Positions 10,225-21,203 of a DNA stretch of 46,431 nt are shown piece after piece. Source of the stretch: Parachlorella kessleri (lineage: Eukaryota > Chlorophyta > Trebouxiophyceae > Chlorellales > Chlorellaceae); NCBI GenBank assembly GCA_001598975.1, contig BBXU01000880.1, positions 1 to 46,431 of the forward strand, read 5' to 3'. Numbering within the stretch: the stretch's first letter is position 1; each line of letters opens with the position of its first letter. The notes beneath the pieces were generated by a model. It had not been told where the DNA came from. It ran no database searches and was given only the letters and a program-made list of their open reading frames with translations. A program made the translations under genes and the position numbers.

Positions 10225-13079
10225 ATGAGGAGCCTTGGCAACTTGGCTAGGGTGTTGCGGGTGGGGCAGCCAATCATCTGCAGGCAAGGCTTGATGAGGT
10301 CTCGCAGCCAGTGCTCCTTGGTCAGTTTGAGGGTAATGACAACGATTCTCGGCGGCCCAGGCTTTGATACCCAGTGCATCCAACCACTGGCAACGCAGGA
10401 AGGTCGCAGCAGGACTGGCAAACGTAACGGACAGGCAGTTGTGGTTTTGGTGTGGGAAGTCCTGGACGTACTGTGGCTTAAGGCTATTAATGATTTGCCA
10501 GTACCCAGGGCTCTTGCTGCAGTCCCTCAAGCTGCCCTGGAAGTATGAACCAAGTTAGTTGGAGTCCCCCACCACTGTCACACGTACAGTCTCTTCCACT
10601 GCCCGCCCGCTCGCCCGCAGGGCCTACTCTACCGCCTCTCCTGGTGAGCTTGCGATCGCTGCTGACCTGCCAGGCCTGCTGAAGGACCGGAAAATCTTCA
10701 TCACCGCCGCTGCCAGGTCCGCCGGCCAGCAGGGCCACATGATGACATCCGAAAGTAAGCAGGCCAGCTGGACGGAGGGGGAGGCCTCAGCAGAGTGCAG
10801 CAGTGTCCAGCTGCTTGGCAGTACATTTAACCCTACACTGCGCTTGCGCCGGTTGCCTGGAGCTGGTACAGTTTGGGGGTTGGTTTTACTCTAGTATGTG
10901 AGGAGGGCGAACCAACTGTGTGAGAAACATTGGTTCGCCTGTCCAGGGCCCAGACCAGCAAGTGTTGCGAGGATAATGATGAGGCCCAAGGAATATATGA
11001 TGGCTCAGCTTCTTTGGGAGATGGGTGTGTGAGATTCGAGCCATGCCTTGTTGCTGCAGGCGGTGCACCGGTGTGGAGGATTGAGCTTGATACGCAGCAC
11101 AAATGGATAAATGGCCTCATGGGTGAGTCAAGGAGCAATGGGTGAGCCCATGCCACAGCATGTGTCGCACAGCACGCCTTTGAACTTGTCCCCCATAGGC
11201 AGCAGTGTGCACCAGAACGAGTCGCTACGGTAGGGCTGGAACTCAATTTGACTTATGGGGACCGGAGGTGCTGGTCACATGTGCCAAGCCAGCCATATGG
11301 TACGATGCAGGTAACAGCTGTTCAGTCGTAGAGGGTCTATGCTGCAGCTGGCTGGGAACCGTTCCGAGTCGGTCCGCTGCTTCGCAGTGTGTGCAGCAAA
11401 AGGGAGGGACCCTGGCGGCCACACTGCAAATCCGGTAGTGCTCAAGGCACCCGTGGCACTCCCTGACGTATGTCCTGGGTGAGTCATGCTGCAGGTTGGA
11501 CATCAACCGCTGATCCCTTGGAGAATGTGAACCGCAGGTGGGCCAAGGTACTGTGCTGGTCTGAACTTCTCTATGTTAAGGGAAGGTTGCGGCGTGATGA
11601 GGCTGATCCTGTCTAGGCAGCAGAGCCAGGTCGGCAATGTGGGGGTTGTCCGGCTGAGGTGACTGCTCAAGAGAGAGGTACTGAAACCGTGGCTGGGTGC
11701 AGAATGCCCACAGACAGCAGGCGTGGGGGTTTTTTCACGCAAGGTAGGAACCCTGAGCGCTGCTGGTTCTTTCCTCTGCCTAGGGCAGCTTGGGGGGTAC
11801 CCGGGTTAGGGAGTTTTGCTCCAAAGATTTCCATGGTCGACTTTACTGGCTGAGACGGAGCTGCAGGAACCAGGCGGGACGTGGTGGTTGTTTGCGTTCT
11901 CAAGCTGCTCACTGTGTGTGCCTTGCAGCAACCTGGTGTTCCAGACAAAGGAGGCAGCCATAGATTATGCTGGTATGTGGCAAGAAATGGCAGCCCTAAC
12001 GCTCCATGAAACGTAACTAGTCAATGGCGGTGCGCCAGCAATGCGTGGTGCTTACTCTGGTCGGGTGATAGTGTCATTCAAGGACATGCGGCACACCATG
12101 CTATCCTCGAAGGCGCATGTTTAGGTTGGCAAGTAGGGCTTCTGCTGCTGCAGAGAAGTATGGGTTGCAGTATGAAGTCGTTGAGCCCAACGAGCGCAGG
12201 AGGCAGCGACCCAAGCGCTACCCTGGCTAGTGAGTGACCATCCATGCCGTGATGCCACTTTTGCCGCAATTACATGCCGGCTAGGTCTGCTGCTGCCGCT
12301 GAACACCCACCTTCAATTTATGTTCATGGCGACCTTGGGCTGGAGGGTTGTTGTTAGGAGCAAGATGTCATGAGGCGGGGTTGCTCACATTGCTCGGATT
12401 GGCTTTTATCCGACTGAGGAGGCCGTCAGGGCCATGCGGCATTTCAAACAAACCCACATCCCACAAGTTCCACAAATTCATGTGATATTCGCCCCGAAAA
12501 TCGTGGCAAGGTTGACCTGAAACCTCTGCACTGCTTGCTGCAGCGGGGACAACTTCAGCACCAAGAGGTACGGTAATTAGTCAGGCAGCATGGTGGGCAA
12601 GGCAGAAGTGGAAAGCACGCACTTGTGGTTGACAGGGAACTGGATGGACCTTGTGCACGCCCCCCTGCCAGCCTACCTGTTGCTGTGCCATGGCAGCCAC
12701 ACCTACTTTTCGCGATGCGCAGCTTTTGTGCATGCTTGGACAGCCTGGGAGCAGTTCTGCTGGGTCAAGTCATAGATACATTTGCCTGGTTACCACTATT
12801 AACTGGGCACCCAGCATGCAGCTTCTGTGTTGGGCGCCGCTGCCGGTGGGTACATTTGTCCTGCCTTGCTAAATGATTCTTGGATGTGACTGGCTGCAGT
12901 AAAATCAATCATTCGCCCTCAGGTGCCTTGATTGGAGTAGGCAGATGCCCTGGCTAGGTCAATGACAATTAGCGCCCCTGCACCCGACTGTGCTGCTGAG
13001 AGTGACTTGCTGCTACTGCAGGAAGGGCCTTCCTGCCGGCGGCCTCCCCAGCGAGCAGGAGGGAGGGCAGAAGAAGTGA
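10225..13079 (+). CDS. NDUFS4: NADH:ubiquinone oxidoreductase 18 kDa subunit (NDUFS4), paralogue 1
   Basis: Accessory subunit of mitochondrial complex I, in the peripheral arm near the NADH-oxidising module. Exons: 10225-10298 (tentative), 10621-10754, 11060-11122, 11495-11537, 11929-11972, 12154-12229, 12544-12567 and 13022-13079. Family signatures seen: KIFITAAARSAGQQG, GAPVWRIELDTQHKWINGLMG joined by splicing to WTSTADPLENVN, FQTKEAAIDYAEKYG, and the C-terminal PKRYPGYGDNFSTKRKGLP. The N-terminus MRSLGNLARVLR followed by RAYSTAS looks like a mitochondrial presequence. The first donor (GAG|GTCTCG) is weak and was chosen because it keeps phase, so exon 1 is the least certain part. Exon phases, and the sizes of the 43-, 44-, 76- and 24-base exons, equal those of the convergent paralogue. 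This copy departs from the family more (DPLENVN, KYGLQYEV), so it may be a specialised form. Confidence 0.9.
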
Positions 13080-13373
13080 GGAGTTTGAGCAAGGAATTGG
13101 CATAAATGTGTAGCCTAGCCGCAGCTGTAGTGCCCCACGTGTCTTTGGCTTCGGGGCTGGTGAGAGACCGCACCTCTTTTCTATACTTCCGTTACACTGT
13201 TCAACTCGCCTTTATGCAGCCTTGAACACAATGGCCTACGGAGTTGCACAAATACGTAAATAAGCTGTGCAACCATTTGAAGTTCGACTGGTTCAGCTAC
13301 TGACCAACGTTAAAGCGGCTCAGGCCAACTGGTAATCAAGTGTCGAGATAGGCAGATGTTTTGGAGAGGTAGC

Positions 13374-13640
13374 TCAGTAAACCAACAATGCAAAGAACAA
13401 GGACAGGAGCATGATGGGTAGGCCTACTGCGTTCCTCAGGAAGCGCTCCTCGTGGCCTGCAACCACTTCCCTGCCCTTGGGAATAGCCTTCTGCTCCTTG
13501 TCTGGGGGGGCTTGGCCTGCCAGCTTTTGGTTGCCGCGTGACCAATCTGAGGAAGGAGTAAATACTCCATTCTGCTGCAGCCGCCTCCACAGCTCAAAGG
13601 CACCAATGATGGTACAGCTGCCTTGGTCCAGCCCCTTCAC
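13374..13640 (-). other. Unassigned open frame with a C-terminal hydrophobic segment
   Basis: Directly after the stop of NDUFS4 paralogue 2, and in another frame, the minus strand is open for about 88 codons. It ends GLPIMLLSLFFALLVY, a possible tail-anchor membrane segment, preceded by a basic and polar stretch (IPKGREVVAGHEERFLRN). There is no ATG at its head; the first possible start is GTG. It could be the last exon of an unrecognised gene, part of an alternative transcript, or chance coding potential in the 3' untranslated region. I do not recognise a family. Confidence 0.25.
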
Positions 13641-16136
13641 TTGCGCTTCCCCTGGTGTTCACTCTTCAGCCCGCCCACCGGCAGACCCTTCCTGCAGCAC
13701 GCACAAAGGCATAAGCACGCTGCTGAGCGGGTGAACAACTGCTAGGTTTCAGGCCTGGCACCATGGTCCAACCGACGCCCGGACATCCCTACGCGTCACG
13801 CTGTCAGATTTGACCCTCCCCCACCGTACGATCTACGCCACACAACAATGGTGCCAACCCAGCCCAGCAGTACACCCTAACATGTGCACACACACGAAGC
13901 AGGCCGACGGGGAGCAAACCAGGAGCGCGACAGTTTGTACCCGGCCCCTTTCCATTCAGTGCCAGTGCCATACATAGCTATAGCCAGGCACCAGGTGCTG
14001 CCAGGCTCACCTCTTTGTGCTGAAGTTATCGCCACTGCAGTGCACATAGAATGAAAAAAGAGTTATTCCTTGCCTCCTTCATACTCAGACCCATACAATG
14101 GAGTATGCGCTACTGGGGTGCCTGTCGCAGCAGTCGCTGGAAAACTGGACCACAGCCAAAGTGATCTGCTGTCAAAGCCCAACCGCTTCCAACATACCAC
14201 AACGTGCAGTGTATTAACGCCTTGCAGCCTGACCGCTGTGGACGTCAGACCCTGGCCTATGCGTGTTCGAATTCGTGAAGCAGCTCAGGACAGCGCCGCC
14301 TTGCTGCTGGTCGCCATTGTCGGCTACCAAGACTTACTAGCCGGGATAGCGCCTGGGGCGCTGCTTGGCCCTGTAGTTGGGCTCGGCGACCTCCACTTGC
14401 CATCCTTTCTTCTCTACAATCAGAAAGCCAACAACCTGGGTGAGAAGCACGCCTTAACGAATTTGGGCCCTGGTTTTGGCACGAGCACGATGTGCGTTCG
14501 CTCCGGTACTGCTTGAGGCTCCCCTTCTGCACAGGGACTATCCCTGTCCCCTCCCGCCCCAGATTTGCTGAGCATTGCAAGTAGCACAAGGTTCGAGACC
14601 ACCCGCAGGTCAGGAGCGGCTGCAGGGCACCGGCTTCTCCTGCCCAAAGTACCTAATGGCACCACAGTGGCACCCCATCCTCTACTTCTTTTTGAGGGAC
14701 ATGCCGCCGACAACTTGAGTTGGCCTTCTATACAGCCCAGCACAGCAACTCTTTGACCACAACCTGTCCGCACCTGCAAAGGCGACTGCTGCCTCCTTGG
14801 TCTGGAATGTCAGAAGACTGCAGCAGCGCAGTCCAGTCACTTAGACAATAACGCATGGGGCATGAAGAATCAATGTCCGACTTAAACTACAATTCTTGAC
14901 GCCAGGCAGGCGTGGGATATATTGTATGTGCTCGTCAAGGTCACAAAGTCGCCAGCGGTGCAGGCATGCATGGCACACGGGTGGGCTCGCCTTCGATTCA
15001 CGTTCTCCCAGGGGTCACTGGTTGAAGTCCAGCCTGCACACCATTACAGAATCGCTTAGGCTTAGGTCCAGGTGAAAGATGTCCAATCACACAGAGCCCC
15101 ATCCCGCTATGACACCCCTCACCATGCACCACAAAGGAGCCCCTTTGCCGACCTGCTTCAAGTGTAGGACGCACAGACTAACCTGCAGGTCCCGCCAGCC
15201 TCTACCAAGGCCACACACCCGACAGATGCTGACCGCTAGGTTCTGCCCTAAACGGCCCCGCCCCTTGCTGCACAGGCGTGCAGAGGCGTAACCATGCATG
15301 CAGGCAGGCACTAACGAAGCCTGCCTAACTTGCTGGCTAGCCTCCATGCGCATTTGATCTCCATGCTCACCCATGAGCCCATTGATCCACTTGGAGTTGG
15401 TGTTTTCAAGTTCAATTTTCCAAACAGGTGCACCACCTGCAAGGCAAGCACACCACCCAAGTGCCAAACTATGAGTGGGAGAGAGTGGCTCGTTGCAATC
15501 CGTGCACCGTGCCCAGACTCCCTTATAATCTTAAGGATGCATTGCACCATAGTAACAAAACACTTCCAACCACTGGCTGCCCGCCGTGCTTTGGGCCAGG
15601 TGACGCCCCAGCCTAGCAACACCACCCTACTGGCAGGGCAGCACCTCTTCACGTAGCAAGCCCTGGCTGCAAACAATCACGTCTCATCCCGGCAGGCAGG
15701 CACTGACACAATAGGCAGGTACTAACACACATGGCACTACTGGAGGGGCACAGCTAACCTTCAGCAGTCAGCAAGTTGCCGTGCTGGCCGGCTGTCTTGG
15801 CCGGTGCGCTGATGATGACTTTGCGCCCAGCACTCAGGTCAGGCACACCGCTGGCGACTGCCACCTCTGCGGTGGCAGGGGCATTGGCAGCAACGCTGGA
15901 AGCAGCGCGGGCCTGCTGGCAGTAGGCGAGCCTGACCGCTCGAGTGAGGTCTTGCAGCCTGTAAAAGACAAGTCAGTGCCAGGCTTAGAAGGGCGGACCT
16001 GTGCACAGGGTAAGCCCGTGCGAGTGAGCAGCGGCCTTTGCCTACCAACGGATGCAAGACCAGTTTGTCTGAGGCATACACCGTCTCTGCCGGCTCTCTG
16101 GCAAAGTAGTAAAGTCCCAGGGCCCCACCTCCGCAT
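13637..16136 (-). CDS. NDUFS4: NADH:ubiquinone oxidoreductase 18 kDa subunit (NDUFS4), paralogue 2
   Basis: Second complete copy of the complex I subunit, convergent to paralogue 1. Exons: 16129-16136, 15759-15958, 15371-15436, 14991-15033, 14774-14817, 14338-14413, 14011-14034 and 13637-13691. The first coding exon has only eight bases (ATGCGGAG). Joined to the second it gives MRRLQDLTRAVRLAYCQQ, a basic amphipathic presequence similar to that of paralogue 1. Conserved parts seen: KVIISAPAKTAGQHG, GAPVWKIELENTNSKWINGL, WTSTSDPWENVNR, FQTKEAAVAFAEKKGW and RRYPGYGDNFSTKR. It is closer to the usual family pattern (DPWENV, KKGW) than paralogue 1 and probably carries the standard role. The intron after 14991 begins with GC rather than GT (AAG|GCGAGC). 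Confidence 0.92.
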
Positions 16137-17926
16137 CGCTCCTGCCCCGTAAACCGTAAGCTGTAGCTATCCCTGGGGCAGTGATCAGACGGGAATGCAG
16201 CTGGTGGGAAGTGCTAGAGTCGAGCTTGCTACCAGTGCAGATAGCAAGCTTGCTCACAAAGCACAGGCACCGATGCCAACCAATCTTGATTGCTCAGATA
16301 CGCTTAGTGGAGGCATCGGTAGGAGAAAAGTTACAGGGCTTGTTCACTATTCCAGCTCCCCGCCATAGCATACGAGGCATGCCTGGGCATATGGAGCTGC
16401 TAAGTCGCCTTTTGAGCATTAGATTAAATCTCAACTTTCGATGTCGGCTCACCGCAGGTTGCCGCTTGCCGTCTGGCTTACGTGCATCACATGATGTAAG
16501 GATCCTTAGCTCTCTTGGTTGGGGCTGCAGTGTGGCTTGTTGCCTTACCATTCCAAGGACTGCTCTTGTTAAGGCTGCAGCCTCGCCTATAGCAGCATAG
16601 AGGGAATTCGCGTGCCTACGCACAGGGGCCCCCTGGAAGCAGTTTACTACTGGCTACATGAGCGCACGCCGTCTGGGTATGTGCAGGGAGGTTGGGTGTG
16701 TGAGGAGCAAGGATGCGTCGTGTGCAGCCTGCTGCCTTGTGAGGCTGACCAACCTCAGCAGCACAGACCTGTTTTTGGCTTTCCGTTACGATAGTGTTAG
16801 CATCTATATACCTCCCAGAGGCTTCTGCACCACTAGTGGGCTTGCGGAGGTTGCGCACTCCCTTCCTTTCTATGGTAATTGGCTAACTTTGATGGGCAAA
16901 GTGCTGGTTCTGACTGTGTCCACTCCTTCCTTTTTTTGCTCCATAGATACAGCGAGTTTTATAGGTGCCCTCGTTTTTCTTTGCAGAAGGCGTGGCAAGG
17001 CGAAGTGCCAAGTACAAACGCGGGTGCCTGGCGTTTACCGAGAAAGTGGAGCCTCCTGGGAGCGATGTGACATGGCACCCGAGGACCTGCTCGTCAGTCC
17101 CTATCATCTGTGGCCCGGTGGGAGAGGAACGTGGGGCGACCAGGTGGGATATCGACTTGCGACTTGGTAAGCACTTCTTGGGCACCCTAGAAGGGAGGTT
17201 TCATTCAGGCAGAGCTGGGCGGGTGCATCCAGGGCAGCATCTTTTCTGATAATGGGGATAGGGTCCAAGGCAAAGGGAATCAGCCTCCTGCCACCTGGCC
17301 ACTGAAGGTGGTCCTGTTGGTAGGGGGGGGGGGCAGCGTGGCGTATGGGAAGCTGGGAACAATCCCAGCCAATTTTGTGGGGTGTCTTGGGTCTGTGCCA
17401 CTGTATCCGGTAAGCAGTGGGGGCCAACTGCCCCAGTGGGTTAGACATATCACTGGCAGGGAAGTTGTGGCGGTCACGGCATCACCTGGCCATGACCAAG
17501 CAGCATCAGGACTGCTTGGACGGTTGTACGCGGTCTGAAAAATATGTAGCGCTGATCACGAATAGTTTTGCGAAGTGCACCTTCGCCTGGTGGAGTCTCG
17601 TGCGTGCAGTACAGTCTTTCCGCATGCATACGTGAGTATTGTATTGGCAAGTCCGCAACTTCTCAGCGGTTTTTTCTTGGCTGTGAAAGTATATAGAAGA
17701 GCTTTATCACCACCTGCTGGCTTTCCCTGGGCTCTGGTGGTCCCCTGGGCTCCGGACGCACGAAAAAGTGCAGGGCTGCGTGTTACACGTGCCCTTGTAC
17801 GGCTCTGGTCTCTATTTCAAGACACTTTTATAGTCGTTTGCGTCTGAGTAGACAGGCTGACACGTTGTTTAGCTACAGCAGTCCTTACGAGTGTCTTAAG
17901 TTATAGGTCCCTAGAGGTCAAACAGC
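16137..17926. other. Region between NDUFS4-2 and the cyclin-like gene; exon-like block inside
   Basis: No gene is identified. A block at about 16987-17165 on the plus strand has a good acceptor (TTTCTTTGCAG) and donor (TTG|GTAAGC), and is open in two frames, one reading EGVARRSAKYKRG and another RVPGVYRESGASWERC. No family is recognised, and flanking exons in phase could not be chained. The region also has a poly-G tract near 17324-17334. It may hold an unrecognised fast-evolving gene or only regulatory sequence for the two divergent neighbours. Confidence 0.3.
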
Positions 17927-19449
17927 ATGATGCCGTTCCTGGAAGCCCGGCAGCCTTCCATGGTTTCTACACCACCCGTGAGTTTCTTTCGTAGGGCTAC
18001 CTGCCGGGAGTGGCAGCGTACTGGTGCAGTGGTCATCCTACAAACGTCTATACGGCTAGTACGTGTGGCTACGGTATCCTTTCACAGCCGTGCGGTGCCC
18101 TCTGCTGCTTGCAGGTTGTCAAGCGGGCAAGACACGGAGCTGCGCCGGGCCTTCTGAGCATCGTAGTGGAGGAAGTCGACACGTCGACCCTCACGTCGAT
18201 CGCACCTGTCGCAGCCTGGCTTTCAACATGTCATACGCAACTCCTGCTTTGGTTGGAATCCTTACACCTCATGCACCCAGTGTGCCGGCTCATCCCATCA
18301 GAGGTCACCCTGCTGGCTCTGGGCACCTTCAGGTGAGGACTCGCTTGCGCCTTGGGGTGGGACCTCTCGCCCCCGGGGGCCGAGAGGTGCTTTGCAATGC
18401 GCAGACGTTGTCTGGGTTGTTGGCTTGGTTCGTCTCCCGCACTCAGGGCGACACAGCAGCCTCAACTGCTCTGGGCTGTACCCTACCTTCCTTCAGTGGG
18501 CTAGCACCTTACAGGGATTCCTCGCCTGTGCGCTAAAACCTTGCTGGCTTGCTTGCTAGTGTAGGGAGTACGCAGCACAGACTGGCCTGTCCATCGAGCT
18601 GGCTGCCTCACAGCAGTTCCTCTCAGACGCAGCACTAGGCGTCTGCCTGTGGACTAGCATTAAATTCCTGACCACGCCTGGTAAGGCCCAGCTGATAACC
18701 GCGCACAGCCTGCCACCTGTACTTCCCCTATCCACAGCCGTGCAAAGCTACCTTTTACCTTGCTTGCTTTGGTGTGCTAGTCGCCACTGGCCGGCTCAAT
18801 GCCGTATGCTCCAGGCACCTTAGAGTCACATATGGTGAATGCCTCCTGCAGATACGGTCCCAGACGCGCGCTTCCTTGCCAAAGCTACAGGTGAGGCCGC
18901 TTTTCTCGTACATCCTGTATTGCAGCTAGTCCCTTGTGCAGCTGAAACTGAGATGCACACCTGCGGCCGCCTCACCCGGTGTAGGAGAGCATGCACTGTC
19001 CCAAGTGGTGCGCTACTAGGTGAAGACACGCATACCCAGTCTGTTTCCCAGGCCCGGTTGCTGCACGGTTGCAACCTTCAGGCAAGACATGCTTGTAGTC
19101 GTAGCGTGACTATCTGCTCATGTACGCCCTGCAGGCCTGCCCCACAATGTGCTCCTGGCCTTGGAGCCCGAGATCATGCGTGCAGTGGGCTGGAGGTAGG
19201 CTGGGTGGACTCACCAAAACAGCGCCCCAGGCGTGGAGTCTGTGTGTAGATTACCATGCTGTGTGGCTGAGCCTGCCAGCACCCGGCTCATTGACTTTGC
19301 GTGGGTATCTGCCCTCCACCCAGGGTGCTGATGGTAGTCGTATGCACGGATACACACGGCTGCAGAGAAATAGTGTAAGGGTTGTTCATGCTGCTTGCAG
19401 GCTGCTTGCCATCACTAGAGCCGTCGGCCTCTCCTGCGACATTGACTGA
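17927..19449 (+). CDS. Short cyclin-box-like protein
   Basis: Six exons join in frame: 17927-17977, 18115-18332, 18565-18680, 18852-18890, 19135-19195 and 19401-19449, giving 177 residues from an ATG (MMPFLEARQPS). The C-terminal half resembles a cyclin N-terminal box: SEVTLLALGTFREYAAQTG fits helix 3, DAALGVCLWTSIKFLTTP the helix 4 pattern (LGxxCLxxAxKF), then a short loop and LEPEIMRAVGWRLLAIT, the E-xxI-xxxL-GW-xL end of the fold. Cyclins activate cyclin-dependent kinases. The protein stops just after the first cyclin fold and lacks a second one, so it is small for a cyclin. The N-terminal third is not recognised. The assignment rests on pattern only; a profile search is needed. Confidence 0.55.
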
Positions 19450-21203
19450 CCTGTCCACAGGCTGCGGTCGGTTCATAGCTAGTCACCAGCATCGCGTGCC
19501 GGGAAAGGGCGCCTGGAGAAGTGCTGAGTGCTTCAAGATCGTATAACTGCAGCAAGCTTCTCATCTGGTGAGCGAGGTTTTGAGCAAGGATGCAGCTCTG
19601 AAGGGTGAGGCTAGGGCCTGGTATGGTCGAGAAGCAGTTTTTTTTTTTTAGGTTTGAGGTGCAGAGGGGCTGCTTGCAATTTCGTTATCCGTAGGGGCTT
19701 GGCACCCTGTGTTGGAGAATGTGCACTAGTTGGTGAGTGTGCATTGTATGCTGACCTTGGACACGGCTTCATGGGTGTCTCAGCATCGCTCTGTAGGCGG
19801 TGGGGTGCAGTGCGCGCCTGTCACGTGTGGCGTGAGTTGGTGGGGTGTTAGATGGGTGCCCTACCTTGCAGAGAGCCTCGCTATTTCGCAGAAGTGTGTT
19901 TTGCTTTGACAGCAATTTGTGATGGCAGCAGTGTTGGTTGGTCTTCAGCTGAGCGTGCGCTGTGTGTCCATCCCTTGGGGCACTGATATTTGGTTACAGT
20001 GCGCTTATGTCTTCCACCTATTTCATTGCTATATCCGTACCACTGTTGTAAACCGGCCATGCACAGGGGTCTAGTCATAGCTTCCCGCCTCTTCTGCCTG
20101 GCTCATGGTGGGAGAAGGTGTGCTTGCTATGGAAGGTGGCATTGGAGGAGCACTTTATATGTTCTTCCGCTGTGGACCACACAGCTACTTCCCGGCCTTA
20201 ACTGGCACTTCTACATGTCTTTGCTAACGAAGGATTGTTTTGCCTGTACAACCTTCCTTGCCTATTTGCCACTATCATCGATTGCTATTGACATATAATT
20301 CCACCTTGCATTTTCATATCTTCCAGCACCGGTTACTTGGCTGTGCAAGCTTGTCGTCGTGCATCCCTTTCTATTTCTTACTCCATGCTGTGCTTTGCAC
20401 CTTGTGTGTGTATTGGTGGTGTCACCCTCTGGCTGATCATATATTGTCATCCAGTTGTGGCAGCATGCCCTTACACATGGAACTGCGCCAACCATGCTAC
20501 TCAAAATTTGACAGGGAGGGACAGAACACCCAAGTTGTGGAAATCATGCAACCTGCCAGTGCTGCCTTCAGTGCTCCCTTCCAGGTGCTTGCCGTATCTC
20601 CCTTGACCTCCACCCAACTTCTGCTACCACATGACTGCAGTTTGGTTACATCACGTAGACAACCCTACTAATCAGAAGTTTGGCATCGTAGTGAGATTCA
20701 CCCTCCATCGATTGATACTACAATGCCAAGATAGCAGCACACTCTCTGGCCATGATATAACAATTACCGTGAGGACTAGCAGTTGCGCGAGGGTCAATCA
20801 TGCACGTCAAGCATGTCAAAAGAGCTACAAAGTGCACAAGGTACTCAGCCAATCTCCTTCCTCAAAACACAAGTGCCCAAGCAATCAATCCACGTTCAAG
20901 CCCAGGTTGTCAATCCTCAGCTTACCCAATATGTTCGTGTGTCCTACACCATTGCCTCACATGCCTGCCCTTGCAGCCTCTGGGTACAGCAGGAGCCGTA
21001 GCAATACGTACATGTATAGGATGACAAGGAGCCATCTGCTCAGCAGCAACTCCCGAAACCCTCGACAAGCCTGCACCACCACCTCTTATTTTTGCAGCTA
21101 CTCTGTGAAGAACTAGCCTGCAGCCTACTGCCTCATCCAGTATATGCCTTGCAGCCCCCGGTAGCCTCAGGGCGCCATCCCCACCCGAAGCTACGACCGC
21201 TTG
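19450..21203. other. Intergenic region between convergent cyclin-like and NadB genes
   Basis: About 1.75 kb of lower GC without a recognisable gene. It holds the 3' regions of both neighbours. A TGTAA at 20047-20051 on the plus strand and its complement TTACA near 20469 and 20645 could be green-algal poly(A) signals, but these short words also occur by chance. Confidence 0.4.

Noticed and set aside
14589..14600. GGTTCGAGACC, a tRNA B-box-like word
   Set aside because: No A box, acceptor stem or cloverleaf could be drawn around it; it lies in an NDUFS4 intron.
17324..17334. Poly-G tract as a possible functional element
   Set aside because: A simple homopolymer like those at 1507-1518; no context suggests a role.
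20240..20671. 143-codon plus-strand frame after the cyclin-like gene
   Set aside because: Composition is low-complexity and pyrimidine-rich with no domain, and it lies in the presumed 3' region.
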